Shown here: one piece after another, positions 1-8,065 of the stretch
How positions within the stretch are numbered: position 1 is the stretch's first letter
How the letters are laid out: each line of letters starts with the position of its first letter
Source: Gemmatirosa kalamazoonensis
GTDB lineage: Bacteria; Gemmatimonadota; Gemmatimonadetes; Gemmatimonadales; Gemmatimonadaceae
Direction of reading: 5' to 3'
DNA: 64,000 bases
Assembly (NCBI RefSeq): GCF_000522985.1
Contig: NZ_CP007128.1
Coordinates: forward strand, 4,820,220 to 4,884,219
Program-made: the position numbers and the translations under genes
The notes under the pieces: generated by a model
What the model was told of the DNA's origin: nothing
Seen by the model: the letters and a program-made list of their open reading frames with translations, nothing else
Database searches by the model: none

Positions 1-239
1 GCCGAGTGGTCGTCCGGGCGGTCGCGCAGGATGCCGATGATCCGCGCGTTGATGTGGCGCGGGATGGCGGCGAGGCGGATCACCGCGGGCAGCTCCGCGT
101 GGCGACGCGCGGCGACGGCGAGCGTCCGCTCCAGCAGCTCTGCATCGGAGTCGGGCGCGGTGAGCCGATCGAACTCCGCGATCGAGAACGGCGGTGGCGC
201 GTTCAGCCCGGCATGCAATGGCGCGTTCAACTCAGCCAT
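1..239 (-). CDS. Unknown protein, 5' part only (fourth gene of NTPase operon)
   Basis: This is a partial gene running off the left edge; the N-terminal 79 or so residues are readable, starting MAELNAPLHAGLN. Its ATG lies inside the end of the upstream NTPase gene, giving an 8-nt overlap with that gene's TGA at 234-232, so translational coupling is likely. The visible part is predicted mainly helical, with a leucine/alanine-rich stretch (ELLERTLAVAARRHAELPAVIRLAAIP) and no signal peptide or membrane segment. I do not recognise a family. Position in a tightly coupled operon implies that it works with the two NTPases and the small membrane protein, as a sensor, effector or scaffold; which of these cannot be told here. 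Confidence 0.6.
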   Translation of the reverse strand, partial: MAELNAPLHAGLNAPPPFSIAEFDRLTAPDSDAELLERTLAVAARRHAELPAVIRLAAIPRHINARIIGILRDRPDDHS

Positions 240-1233
240 GGTCGTCGTCCGGCTCGAAGGCCTTCGCGCCCTCGTAGATCTTCCGCAGCGGGACCGCCTT
301 GGAGATGATGCGGTTGTGCGCGAAGTCGAGCATGTCCTGCGACGGCTCGCGCCCCAGCATGAGCCGCAGGAAGTCGCCGGTGTGCTCCGGCTGCCACGCC
401 GTGAGCAGCGTCGGCGCCTCGATCCACTCCGCCGCGTCGTCGCCCGGCAGCCGCAGATAACCGTCGTCCGGCAGATCGCGCCCGGCGAGGCAGAGGATCG
501 CGTTCTTCGGCCGCTGGTCCGGGTCGAGAAACACGCTCGTCAGCAGCGTCTCGAGCACCCAGTGCACCAGCTCCTGGTACTGTGCCTTCGCGTCGACGGA
601 GTCGATGAAGATCACCATGAGCCGGTCTTCGCCGACGCCACGGAGGTCCTCGAAGAACGCGTTGACGATCGCGCGCTCGGCGCGCGGCCGCAGCTCCTCC
701 TGCCACTGCGGTCGGGCGCGCTCCGGCACGTGCAGGTACGTCGGCGCCTGCGTGTTGATGATTATCCCGCCGACCTGCGCGTGATCGCGGACCTCGGCCC
801 CGGCGGCGTCCACGCGTCCGACGAGCGGATCGGGGATCAGCGACGCGGTGTCCGCACGCTCGCGAGCGCGCGGCTGGGGGACGAACGGCGCGGGATCCTT
901 CAGCTCGAGCGCGACCTGCAGGCGGTCGAACTCCGGCAGCGCGTCGCGGCCGAGCTGGTCGGCGAGCGCACTGACGAGCGAGTACGCCGTCGGGCCGGCG
1001 TGGTCCTCGAGGTCGACCGCGCACGCCGCGATGCGCGGCGGCAGCTTGCGGTGCTGTCTGCACGCCCAGTGCAGCTTGCGCAGCAGGAGCGTCTTGCCGC
1101 AGCCGGCGCGTCGGTCGCGGATGAGATAGACGCGCGCGGGCCGACCGCGCACGATCATCTCCTCGAAGATCCCTTGCTGCGGACCGTTGTCGGGAATGTC
1201 CTTCTCGGGGATCTGCTTCGTCAGTGGCGGCAT
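232..1233 (-). CDS. STAND/AAA-like NTPase with an internal amyloid-like motif
   Basis: A 333-aa P-loop NTPase. Walker A is RRAGCGKTLLLRK (GCGKT at residues 44-48) and a Walker B-like strand LMVIFIDSVD lies at 205-214, in the KAP/NACHT/STAND style. Between them, at residues 141-160, is VDAAGAEVRDHAQVGGIIIN, which matches the C-terminal segment of the small protein two genes upstream at 12 of 20 positions. It has no transmembrane segment. The start 18 nt after the preceding stop keeps the operon compact, and the stop overlaps the next start. By analogy with bacterial NLR/STAND conflict systems, it could switch on nucleotide binding and recruit the small membrane protein through homotypic motif contact; that role is inferred. 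The NTPase call is firm, the exact family is not. Confidence 0.75.
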   Translation of the reverse strand: MPPLTKQIPEKDIPDNGPQQGIFEEMIVRGRPARVYLIRDRRAGCGKTLLLRKLHWACRQHRKLPPRIAACAVDLEDHAGPTAYSLVSALADQLGRDALPEFDRLQVALELKDPAPFVPQPRARERADTASLIPDPLVGRVDAAGAEVRDHAQVGGIIINTQAPTYLHVPERARPQWQEELRPRAERAIVNAFFEDLRGVGEDRLMVIFIDSVDAKAQYQELVHWVLETLLTSVFLDPDQRPKNAILCLAGRDLPDDGYLRLPGDDAAEWIEAPTLLTAWQPEHTGDFLRLMLGREPSQDMLDFAHNRIISKAVPLRKIYEGAKAFEPDDDHG

Positions 1234-1251
1234 GCGCTACGAGGCTGGCAC

Positions 1252-2019
1252 TCAGACGGTCGGCACGAGGGACCGCTGGCCGGGTCGCATCGGCAGCGTG
1301 AGCAAGCGGTACAGCGCGCCGACGACGTCCGGCCGCCACACGCTCGCCTCCGTGTACTGCTCGATCTCCTCCGCGGTCAGCGGCGGCTCCGTCGTCGGAG
1401 CGAGCGCGCGGAACAGGTCACGCACCTCGTCGCGGTCCAGCGCGCCTAACGTCACGCGCTCGTGCGGGAGCGTGGCGAACGGTTCCAGCGCGCTGTCGGT
1501 GTCGGCGACGACCACGGCGGCGCGCCCGTGCGCAAGCAGGTCGCCGACGAACGTGTCGCGGAACCACGCGGCGAACGTCGGCGACGGACGGAAGCCGTCG
1601 AGGAGCAGCAGCCAGCGGTCGCGGTGCTCGCGCAGCGCCTCGAGCACGGGGTCCTGCACCGGGCGCTGGGTGCTGGCGTCGACGGCGAAGTCGCGTGTGC
1701 CGCCGGTGATGGCGCTCGGCTCTGCGACGTCCAGCGCGTCGCGCAGCCGCTTCGCGAACGCGTCGGGCCTCGTGTCGCGCGCCACCGTGAACTCGCCGTC
1801 CGCGTCCGCGTGCACGACGCGCCACCCCTCGTCGGTGGCGGCCGTGGCGAGCGCGCCGAGGAACGTGGTCTGGCCCATCCCTGCCGGCACGTTCAACAGG
1901 ACGACCGACGGCGCGGCGCGGCCGAGCGCCTCGACCACCTGCCGCAGGCGCGTTCCCCGCCCCACGACGGGCGGCGTGCCGTCGGCAATGGTCATGGCCG
2001 GCGCGGCGTCAGCTCTCAT
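1252..2019 (-). CDS. AAA/STAND-like ATPase with degenerate Walker A
   Basis: A 255-aa protein. It opens with a PVVGRGTRLRQVVEAL segment (residues 17-32) typical of the lead-in to AAA/STAND ATPase domains. The P-loop position reads NVPAGMGQTTFL (43-54): glycine and threonine are kept but the invariant lysine is glutamine. A Walker B-like strand WLLLLDGF (136-143) and a late segment RVTLGALDRDEVRDLF (188-203), resembling the winged-helix entry of STAND proteins, complete the fold. The ATG overlaps the upstream gene by 11 nt, indicating coupling. Loss of the lysine suggests weak or no ATP hydrolysis, perhaps a pseudo-ATPase partner of the intact NTPase downstream. A sequencing error is unlikely because the frame is intact, though a single base change could be checked. 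Confidence 0.7.
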   Translation of the reverse strand: MRADAAPAMTIADGTPPVVGRGTRLRQVVEALGRAAPSVVLLNVPAGMGQTTFLGALATAATDEGWRVVHADADGEFTVARDTRPDAFAKRLRDALDVAEPSAITGGTRDFAVDASTQRPVQDPVLEALREHRDRWLLLLDGFRPSPTFAAWFRDTFVGDLLAHGRAAVVVADTDSALEPFATLPHERVTLGALDRDEVRDLFRALAPTTEPPLTAEEIEQYTEASVWRPDVVGALYRLLTLPMRPGQRSLVPTV

Positions 2020-2476
2020 CCGCGCGCGGGCGGGCCGCGGCGTTGATCACCACGCCGGCGACCTGCGCCGACCCGCTCACGTGCGCGCCGCGCGCGTCGA
2101 CGAACCCCAACGTGCCGGCCATGAGGTGCTGCAGCGTGGCACCGCCACTGCCCACCGGCGCGTTCACGAGCCGGTCGAGCTCCTGCGCCGCGGTCGGGTC
2201 GGCGCGCAGCTTCTCCTCGAGCACCCGGCGCACGGTGGCCGCGCCGTCGTCGGGGTGCTGCTCGAGCTCCTCGAACTGCACGCGCTCGCGGTCGCTCGTG
2301 AACAGCGACTTGACCCGCTCCCACACCTTGGAGACGCCGGAGGCGGTCGCGTCGCCGACGGCCTCCCCCGCCGCTTCGCTGGCGTTCTCGCGCAGCTTCT
2401 CGAGGCCGCGCTTGGCCATCGGGACGAGGAACGAGCTGACGACGGTCGACGCGAGCAGGGCGAGGTCGATGGGCAT
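2009..2476 (-). CDS. Small N-terminally hydrophobic protein with C-terminal amyloid-like motif
   Basis: First gene of the operon, 155 aa. The start at 2476 is preceded by a clear GGAGG; an upstream in-frame ATG would extend it to 203 aa but lacks this site. Residues 1-20 (MPIDLALLASTVVSSFLVPM) are hydrophobic and could anchor in or insert into membrane. They are followed by an alanine-rich helical region, then a charged helical region to about 105. Residues 127-146 (VDARGAHVSGSAQVAGVVIN) match the motif inside the intact NTPase, and only about nine residues follow. A helical membrane-active domain with a short oligomerising motif at the C-terminus is the layout of amyloid-signalling effectors (HET-S/Bell type). 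I infer a membrane effector on layout alone. Confidence 0.65.
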   Translation of the reverse strand: MPIDLALLASTVVSSFLVPMAKRGLEKLRENASEAAGEAVGDATASGVSKVWERVKSLFTSDRERVQFEELEQHPDDGAATVRRVLEEKLRADPTAAQELDRLVNAPVGSGGATLQHLMAGTLGFVDARGAHVSGSAQVAGVVINAAARPRADES

Positions 2477-2598
2477 GGCGCCACCTCCGGTCAGGGCGAG
2501 TCGACGGCTTGCAGAGTATGCGGCGCCCCACGCGGACGTGCCAGAGCGCGGCGGCGGCGCGCCGGACTGGTCGTCTGGCGAGCGTTCGGCGCGGAGCG

Positions 2599-2604
2599 CA
2601 TACT
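2599..2604 (+). promoter_or_regulatory. Possible -10 element for leaderless PLP enzyme mRNA
   Basis: CATACT sits 6 nt upstream of the GTG start at 2611, the distance at which transcription would begin at or next to the start codon. No clear -35 and no Shine-Dalgarno are visible. It is one of several similarly placed hexamers in the window. Confidence 0.35.
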
Positions 2605-2610
2605 CGACGC

Positions 2611-3573
2611 GTGACCTCACGACTCTCGGTCGATCGCATCGCGCGCGCGGCGTCGGCGATCGACCCGGTGTTCGCCGGCACGCCGCAGTTCGTGTCTGAC
2701 GCGCTGAGCGCGCGGCTCGGCGCGCGCGTGCTGTGCAAGGTGGAGACGGTGAACCCGATCCGCTCGTTCAAGGGACGCGGCACCGACTTCTTCTGCGCGT
2801 CGCTGCCGCGTGGGGCGCACGTGGTGTGCGCGTCGGCCGGCAACTTCGGCCAGGGGATGGCCTACGCGGCGCGCCGCCGCGACGTCGCGGTCACGGTGTT
2901 CGCGGCCGAGCGCGCGTCGCCGCTGAAGGTGGAGCGCATGCGGGCGCTCGGCGCCACGGTGCACCTCGGCGGCGCGGACCTCGACGAGGCGAAGGCGCGC
3001 GCCCGCGCGTGGGCCGCGGCGCGCGGGCTGCCGTTCGTGGAGGACGGACGCGAGGTCGCGATCTCCGAGGGCGCCGGCACGATCGGCGTGGAGCTCGCCG
3101 CGTGGCCCGAGCCGATCGCGGCGCTGTTCGTCCCCGTCGGCAACGGTGCGCTGCTCGCCGGCGTCGCGACGTGGATGCGCGCGCATTCGCCGCACACGCG
3201 CATCGTCGCCGTGAGCGCGGCGGGCGCGCCGGCCATGGCACTGTCGTGGCGCGCGGAAGGCCCGACGTGCACCGACGACGTGCACACCATCGCCGACGGG
3301 ATCGCGGTACGCGTGCCGATCCCGGAGGCGGTCGCCGACCTGCAGCCGCTCGTCGACGACTTCGTGCTCGTGCCCGACGACGCGATCCGGCGCGCGATCC
3401 GATGGCTGTACGAGGACACCGGCCTGCTCGTGGAGCCGGCAGGGGCCGTGGGCATCGCGGCGATCGCCGCGTGGACCGATCGTTCGCCGGACAGGCTCGT
3501 CGCCACGCCGCTGTGCGGCGGCAACCTCACCGACGAGCAGGTACGCACCTGGATCTGGGAGGCGACCGCGTGA
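2611..3573 (+). CDS. PLP-dependent threonine/serine dehydratase-family enzyme
   Basis: A 320-aa fold-type II PLP enzyme. The Schiff-base lysine is K54 in the motif RSFKGRG, followed by SAGNFGQGMAY (substrate/asparagine loop) and the glycine-rich phosphate-binding PVGNGALLAG. The C-terminus keeps EPAGAVGIAAIAA. Length fits a catalytic domain without the ACT regulatory domain, as in catabolic threonine/serine dehydratases and related racemases. I chose the GTG at 2611 because homology begins there (residues SRLSVDRIARA) and upstream codons look non-coding. The last base overlaps the next gene (GTGA), so the two are co-transcribed. Likely reaction: deamination of Thr or Ser to a 2-oxoacid; diaminopropionate lyase or a racemase are alternatives. 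Confidence 0.8.
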   Translation: MTSRLSVDRIARAASAIDPVFAGTPQFVSDALSARLGARVLCKVETVNPIRSFKGRGTDFFCASLPRGAHVVCASAGNFGQGMAYAARRRDVAVTVFAAERASPLKVERMRALGATVHLGGADLDEAKARARAWAAARGLPFVEDGREVAISEGAGTIGVELAAWPEPIAALFVPVGNGALLAGVATWMRAHSPHTRIVAVSAAGAPAMALSWRAEGPTCTDDVHTIADGIAVRVPIPEAVADLQPLVDDFVLVPDDAIRRAIRWLYEDTGLLVEPAGAVGIAAIAAWTDRSPDRLVATPLCGGNLTDEQVRTWIWEATA

Positions 3574-4295
3574 CCAGCGTGACGCGTCGCGACGCGCTGC
3601 GACTTCTCGTCGCGCCGCTGGCGCTCGCGGCGGTGCGACAGCCGCGGCGCCTGAAGGTGCTCGTCGCCGGCGGTCACCCCGACGATCCGGAGAGCGGCTG
3701 CGGCGGCACGATCGCGCGCTACGCCGACGCGGGACACGAGGTGATCGCGCTCTACCTCACGCGCGGCGAGGCGGGCATCCCGGGCACGTCGCACGACGAC
3801 GCGGCGCGCATCCGCACCGCCGAGTCGGAGCGCGCCTGTGCGCTGCTCGGCGCCACGCCGCGCTTTTTCGGGCAGATCGACGGTGACACGCACGTCGACG
3901 CGGGCGCGTACGCGGCGATGCGCGCGCTGCTCGCGCGCGAGCGGCCCGACGTGCTGCTGACGCACTGGCCGGTGGACACCCATCCCGACCACCGCGCGGT
4001 GTCGCTCCTCGTCTACGACGCATGGATCCGCGCGGGGAGCAAGGAGGCACTCGGCTACTTCGAGGTGCTCACCGGCGATCAGACGCAGCTCTTCCGCCCG
4101 ACGGACTACGTGGACATCAGCGCGGTGGCGCAGCGCAAGCGCGACGCGTGCTTCGCGCACGCCAGCCAGCATCCCGACGACTGGTATCCGCGGCACGAGC
4201 GCATGAGCCGGTTCCGGGGCATGGAGCGCGGGTGCGAGCACGCGGAGGCGTTCGTGCGGCACGAGCGGGGGCCGGCGCTGCCGCTGCCCGGCTAG
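3570..4295 (+). CDS. PIG-L family (LmbE-like) deacetylase
   Basis: 241 aa with a GTG start overlapping the upstream stop (GTGA). The N-terminus has a Tat-like signal: twin arginine in TRRDALRLLVAPLALAAV, suggesting export. The catalytic zinc motif is GGHPDDPE (H36-P-D-D39), with a second conserved histidine cluster HWPVDTHPDHRAV. PIG-L enzymes remove the acetyl group from N-acetylglucosamine-type substrates (GPI precursor, mycothiol, bacillithiol, lincomycin pathways), but the Tat signal argues for a periplasmic or envelope sugar substrate rather than cytosolic thiol synthesis. Pairing with a PLP lyase may indicate amino-sugar or amino-acid salvage, which is inference. Confidence 0.82.
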   Translation: MTSVTRRDALRLLVAPLALAAVRQPRRLKVLVAGGHPDDPESGCGGTIARYADAGHEVIALYLTRGEAGIPGTSHDDAARIRTAESERACALLGATPRFFGQIDGDTHVDAGAYAAMRALLARERPDVLLTHWPVDTHPDHRAVSLLVYDAWIRAGSKEALGYFEVLTGDQTQLFRPTDYVDISAVAQRKRDACFAHASQHPDDWYPRHERMSRFRGMERGCEHAEAFVRHERGPALPLPG

Positions 4296-4297
4296 TC

Positions 4298-4319
4298 GGG
4301 GGCGGGGGCGGGGGCGGGG
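4298..4319 (+). other. Potential G-quadruplex tract
   Basis: Four G-runs (5, 5, 5 and 4 Gs) separated by single C bases lie directly after the PIG-L stop codon. Single-nucleotide loops are the arrangement most favourable to a stable parallel quadruplex in DNA or RNA. Placed between the deacetylase and the sigma-factor operon, it could slow polymerase or aid termination. Confidence 0.5.
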
Positions 4320-4464
4320 TGAGAACGGATCGGGGGTCGGGTCGTGTCACGGTGGAAGCCGACCATCCACCTCACCCGACATGCTTCGTCCCTCGGCGGT
4401 GCGCGTGTCGACACCGATCCCCGAGCCGGATCCGCCGCGATTGCGTCCCGCGGATCGGCCCCCG

Positions 4465-4470
4465 TACGTT
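4465..4470 (+). promoter_or_regulatory. -10-like TACGTT, leaderless sigma factor promoter
   Basis: TACGTT ends 6 nt before the ATG at 4477. A TTGCGT at 4441-4446 with an 18-nt spacer could serve as the -35. No ribosome-binding site is visible, consistent with a leaderless transcript. Confidence 0.45.
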
Positions 4471-4476
4471 CGCCTC

Positions 4477-5028
4477 ATGGAGCCGGGCCCCGACCGCGTC
4501 TCGTCGGTCATCGAAGGGGTGCTCGAGCGCTTTCGCCGCATGGTGCGCAGCATCGGCGCGAAGCGTGGTCTCGTCGACGCCGACCTCGACGAGGTGATCC
4601 AGGACGTGCGCATCCGCCTGTGGCAGGCGAGCAAGCGCGGCAAGCCGCTCGAGGAGCTCGGCTCGTCGTACCTGTACCAGGTGGCGACGACGGCGGCGCT
4701 CGAGGTGCTGCGGCGCCGGCGCACGCACGGCGCGGATCGGTCGGTGGACGTGCACGACCGCCCCGATCTGCCGTCGACGACGTGGTCGCCGCTCGACGAC
4801 GTCGAAGGGAGCGAGCTCGCGGCGCAGATCGACGCCGCGCTGCAGACCATCGCGATCGATCGGCGCGTCGCGGTGCGCATGCACCTCGCGGGCTACGACC
4901 GCGACGACATCTCGCGCGCCCTCGGCTGGACGGACGCGCGCACGCGCAACCTCCTGTACCGTGGGCTCGAAGACCTGCGGCACCGGCTCACGGCCATGGG
5001 CGTCACGCCGCGGAGGGGGGGACGATGA
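4477..5028 (+). CDS. ECF-type RNA polymerase sigma factor
   Basis: 183 aa, the usual size for group 4 sigma factors. Region 2 is recognisable around residues 33-55 (DADLDEVIQDVRIRLWQASK), and a region 4 helix-turn-helix lies near 128-172 (RVAVRMHLAGYDRDDISRALG and the following recognition helix). The start at 4477 was chosen over the upstream in-frame ATG at 4381 because of the -10 element just before it and because the extension is low-complexity proline/arginine sequence. The gene overlaps the downstream anti-sigma gene by ATGA. Expected role: directing RNA polymerase to a stress or envelope regulon when released by the partner. Targets may include the lipoprotein downstream, which is inference. 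Confidence 0.85.
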   Translation: MEPGPDRVSSVIEGVLERFRRMVRSIGAKRGLVDADLDEVIQDVRIRLWQASKRGKPLEELGSSYLYQVATTAALEVLRRRRTHGADRSVDVHDRPDLPSTTWSPLDDVEGSELAAQIDAALQTIAIDRRVAVRMHLAGYDRDDISRALGWTDARTRNLLYRGLEDLRHRLTAMGVTPRRGGR

Positions 5029-5681
5029 GCGAGCGATTCGACGACGACGAGCTGCGCGCGGCGTACGTACGCGTCGACGCGACGGACACCACGCGGGGGG
5101 CGGAGTGCCCGACCCCCGAGGCACTCTCCGCCGCCGTGCGCGGCGAGTGGACGGGCACCGATGCCGAGCGGCTGCGCGTGCTCGACCACGCCATGCGATG
5201 CGCCGCGTGCCGGCGCGAGGCGGCGCTGATGCATGCGCTCGGCGCGCCGCCACGTCGCGGCGTCGCGATGCGCGACCGCGTGTGGCCGGTCAACCGGCGC
5301 GCGACGCTCGCCGCGGCGGCGACGGTGCTGGTCGCGGTGGGCCTGTACGGCGCGAACCGAGGACAGCGAGCCTCGCGCGCGGACGATCTCACGCGCGGCG
5401 GCGTGGACGGCGATCTCGCGCTCGTCGCGCCCGCGTCCGCCGCCGCGGGCACGCGCGACTCGATCGCGTTCGTGTGGCGGTCGGTGGCGGGCGCGTTCCG
5501 CTACACGCTCGAGGTGGACGCCGCGGACGGCTCCGTGCTGTACACCGCGACGACCGTCGACACGGCGCTCGTCGCGCCGTTAGGCGGCGTGCCGCGCGGC
5601 GAGCACCGGTGGTCGGTGCGCGCGCGGCTCGACGACGGATCCGAGCGCCACTCGGAGAGCCGGCCGCTGCGCCTGCGCTGA
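5025..5681 (+). CDS. Membrane-bound anti-sigma factor with zinc-finger-like motif
   Basis: 218 aa. The cytoplasmic N-terminal part carries H55-x3-C59-x2-C62 (HAMRCAAC), the ZAS-type anti-sigma signature. It is followed by one transmembrane helix (about 92-110, RRATLAAAATVLVAVGLYGA) and a periplasmic domain of about 100 residues with a fibronectin III-like pattern (FVWRSVAGAFRYTLEV, then HRWSVRARL). Start and stop overlap with the sigma gene (ATGA) means coupled synthesis, usual for such pairs. The FN3-like periplasmic part may sense an envelope signal. The zinc-finger assignment rests on spacing only. Confidence 0.8.
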   Translation: MSERFDDDELRAAYVRVDATDTTRGAECPTPEALSAAVRGEWTGTDAERLRVLDHAMRCAACRREAALMHALGAPPRRGVAMRDRVWPVNRRATLAAAATVLVAVGLYGANRGQRASRADDLTRGGVDGDLALVAPASAAAGTRDSIAFVWRSVAGAFRYTLEVDAADGSVLYTATTVDTALVAPLGGVPRGEHRWSVRARLDDGSERHSESRPLRLR

Positions 5682-5855
5682 GCTCCGCACGCGCCGCCGC
5701 GCACGACGCGGCGGTGCGTGAGAACGATTCGGCGATGCCGTCGTGAAACGCGTCACCGGTGCCGCGCGACTGCGCGTCGCACCCGAGCCCGCGCTCTCCC
5801 CCCCCCCGGCGCGAGTCGCTCCCTCGACACGACACGACCCATCCAGGAGGAGCCG

Positions 5856-7904
5856 TTGCGCACCACGACCATCCGCCCGCGCCGACGGGCCGCGCGCCTC
5901 AGCGCGCTCGTCGGCACGGCGCTGTCGCTCGCCGCTCTCGCGCTGGCCGCATGCGCCGATCGTAGCAGCACCGCCCCACTCCCCGCCGAGCGCGCGCTGC
6001 AGCCGTCGGCGCCGTCCGCGCAGCGCGGCGCGCTGTCGGGCATCGACTGCGGCTGCTCGAAGACCGGTCCGTACGTCGCACCGAAGGCCGGCAAGGCGAT
6101 CGCCGTGGACTCCACCGGCGCGTCGCCTAACGGTGTCTACAAGGTCACCGCGACGCCCATCGGCACGACGATCAATCTCCGCATCACGAAGGGGACGACC
6201 GACATCGCGCAGTACACCGTGCCGCTGAACGCGAAGTGGGGCTTCAGCCCCGACGATCAGCGCTTCGTGTACCACTACACGCTCGGCACCGCGCCGAGCA
6301 CGACGCAGAACATCTTCCTGTACAACCTCGCGAAGAGCGTCTCCACGCCGGTGTGGCAGACGGCCGTCGCCACCGCGCCGTCGCGCATCGTGTTCAGCCC
6401 GAACGGGCGCTACCTGCTGCACGCGCTGACGTCGAGCGCGAACTACACCACGTTCTCGGTCGTCGACGCCCTGAGCGGCGTCGTGCGCTACCAGTCGGCG
6501 TTCGCGTTCACGGTGCCGGCGGGCACGGCGAAGGACACGGTGGGCATGGCGACGTGGGGCTTCAGCCCCGACGCCCAGGACCGCACGTTCGCGTGGGCGT
6601 TCATCACGGGCTCGAACAGCGCGCAGTGGAACGCCGTGAACCTCACCGAGCCGCAGTCGTCGGCGCTCGTGTTCAGTGAGGCATCGGTGACGCCGGGGAC
6701 GTGGAGCTTCAGCCCGTGCGGCGACATGCTCGGCGTGGTCCGTCAGACCAGCGCGTCGTTCGTCTCGGTCCGCGTCATCCAGACGCGCGACGGCGTCGAG
6801 CCGCACACCGGCGCCACGTACAACGGCACGACCGCCACCGTCCGCACGTCGACGACGGACCACATCGGTCAGGTGAACGGTGTCGATCAGTCGGCGATCA
6901 CGGCGAACACCGCGAGCGGCCCGTGCATCGTGGTGCCGCAGCTCAGCGCGCTGACGCTCACGCCGACCAGCTTGCAGGGCGGCGCGGACTGCACGGGCAA
7001 GGTGACGCTGACCTCGGCGGCGCCGTCCGGCGGCACCGTGGTCACGCTGAAGAGCAGCAACACGGCCGTGGCGACGGTGCCGGCCTCGATCACGGTGCCG
7101 ATGGGGAGCACGACCGCGAGCTTCACCATTCACACGAACGCCGTGTCGACGGCGAACACGGTGACGATCACCGGCACGGCGACCGTCGCCAAGTCGGCCG
7201 CGCTCGCGGTGAACCCGCCGCCGCCGGCGGTGCGCGCGATCTCGATCAACCCGAGCACCGGCCTCGGGTTCGGCGACCAGTTGTTAGGCACGACGAGCGG
7301 CGCGAAGCCGGTCACGCTGACGAACTCCGGCAACACCGCGCTGGCCATCAGCGACATCTCGACGTCGGCCGACTTCGGCAAGAGCACCGACTGCCCGCTG
7401 GCGCCCACGCCGTTCGCCGTCGGCGCGACCTGCACGGCGTACGTGACGTTCTCCCCGTCGGCCGCGGGCGCGCGCAGCGGCACGCTCGTCGTGACCAGCG
7501 ACGCGACGGCGAGCCCGCAGTCGATCCCGCTCTCCGGCAACGGGATCACCCCGTTCGTCAGCGCGAGCGTGGTGCCGGGCAGCATCGGCTTCGGCACGCT
7601 GTACCTCGGCACCACGACCTCGGGCCGCATCGTGAAGGTGACGAGCAACGGCAACATGCCGCTCGTCATCACCGCCGTGACGCTCGGTGGCACGAACCCG
7701 TGGGACTTCGGGGTCTGGGACGACGGCTGCAGCGGCGCGACGCTGGCCCCCAACACGTCCTGCACGTTCGCGGTGACGTTCGAGCCGCTCGCCGCCGGCA
7801 CGCGCACGGCGACGGTCACGATCGCGCACAACGCGCCGGGCAGCCCGAGCTCCGTCGCCTTGAGCGGCGCGGGCGTGAAGCCGCCGGGCGGCTACATCCC
7901 CTGA
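5856..7904 (+). CDS. Secreted lipoprotein with Ig-like and choice-of-anchor D domains
   Basis: 682 aa from a TTG start at 5856, chosen because AGGAGG at 5845-5850 precedes it and it yields a proper lipoprotein signal (arginine-rich n-region, lipobox LAAC). The N-terminal third has WD40/TolB-like repeats with GFSPDDQ and FSPNGRY phrases. About residue 365 a bacterial Ig-like domain begins (LTPTSLQGGADCTGKVTL), followed by two choice-of-anchor D (ASH-like) domains, each with a GFG...LGTT...VTLTNSGN opening and two cysteines. The likely location is the outer-membrane surface; binding partner unknown. It lies directly downstream of the sigma/anti-sigma pair and may be a target of it. Confidence 0.75.
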   Translation: MRTTTIRPRRRAARLSALVGTALSLAALALAACADRSSTAPLPAERALQPSAPSAQRGALSGIDCGCSKTGPYVAPKAGKAIAVDSTGASPNGVYKVTATPIGTTINLRITKGTTDIAQYTVPLNAKWGFSPDDQRFVYHYTLGTAPSTTQNIFLYNLAKSVSTPVWQTAVATAPSRIVFSPNGRYLLHALTSSANYTTFSVVDALSGVVRYQSAFAFTVPAGTAKDTVGMATWGFSPDAQDRTFAWAFITGSNSAQWNAVNLTEPQSSALVFSEASVTPGTWSFSPCGDMLGVVRQTSASFVSVRVIQTRDGVEPHTGATYNGTTATVRTSTTDHIGQVNGVDQSAITANTASGPCIVVPQLSALTLTPTSLQGGADCTGKVTLTSAAPSGGTVVTLKSSNTAVATVPASITVPMGSTTASFTIHTNAVSTANTVTITGTATVAKSAALAVNPPPPAVRAISINPSTGLGFGDQLLGTTSGAKPVTLTNSGNTALAISDISTSADFGKSTDCPLAPTPFAVGATCTAYVTFSPSAAGARSGTLVVTSDATASPQSIPLSGNGITPFVSASVVPGSIGFGTLYLGTTTSGRIVKVTSNGNMPLVITAVTLGGTNPWDFGVWDDGCSGATLAPNTSCTFAVTFEPLAAGTRTATVTIAHNAPGSPSSVALSGAGVKPPGGYIP

Positions 7905-7920
7905 CTTCGCGGGCGGCGCG

Positions 7921-7958
7921 CACGGGGCCCCGACTTCTCACGAGGTCGGGGCCCCGTG
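7921..7958 (+). terminator. Strong GC hairpin, likely terminator
   Basis: A perfect 14-bp stem (CACGGGGCCCCGAC with its complement) and 10-nt loop lie 16 nt after the lipoprotein stop. No long T-run follows (TGTCGTGTT), so termination would depend on the stem. Confidence 0.7.
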
Positions 7959-8065
7959 TCGTGTTGCGCCGGCGGAATCCGTCTGCTCCCGTGAGGCACT
8001 CCGCCGGACCGTCACGCGACGCGTCGGCGCGAGTGCGGAAGCAGCATCCGCCACCCCACCCCGCC

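Noticed and set aside
227-1339. Longer minus-strand frame of 370 aa over the NTPase
   Set aside because: It runs in another frame and lacks the P-loop; the 333-aa frame carries the Walker motifs.
1-2476. Exact RHIM motif
   Set aside because: The core reads QVGGIIIN and QVAGVVIN, with four residues between G (or A) and N, whereas RHIM has Q-x-G-x-x-N. I therefore call it amyloid-like only.
4381-4476. N-terminal extension of the sigma factor
   Set aside because: The 32 extra residues are proline/arginine-rich and overlap the promoter-like elements; homology begins at 4477.
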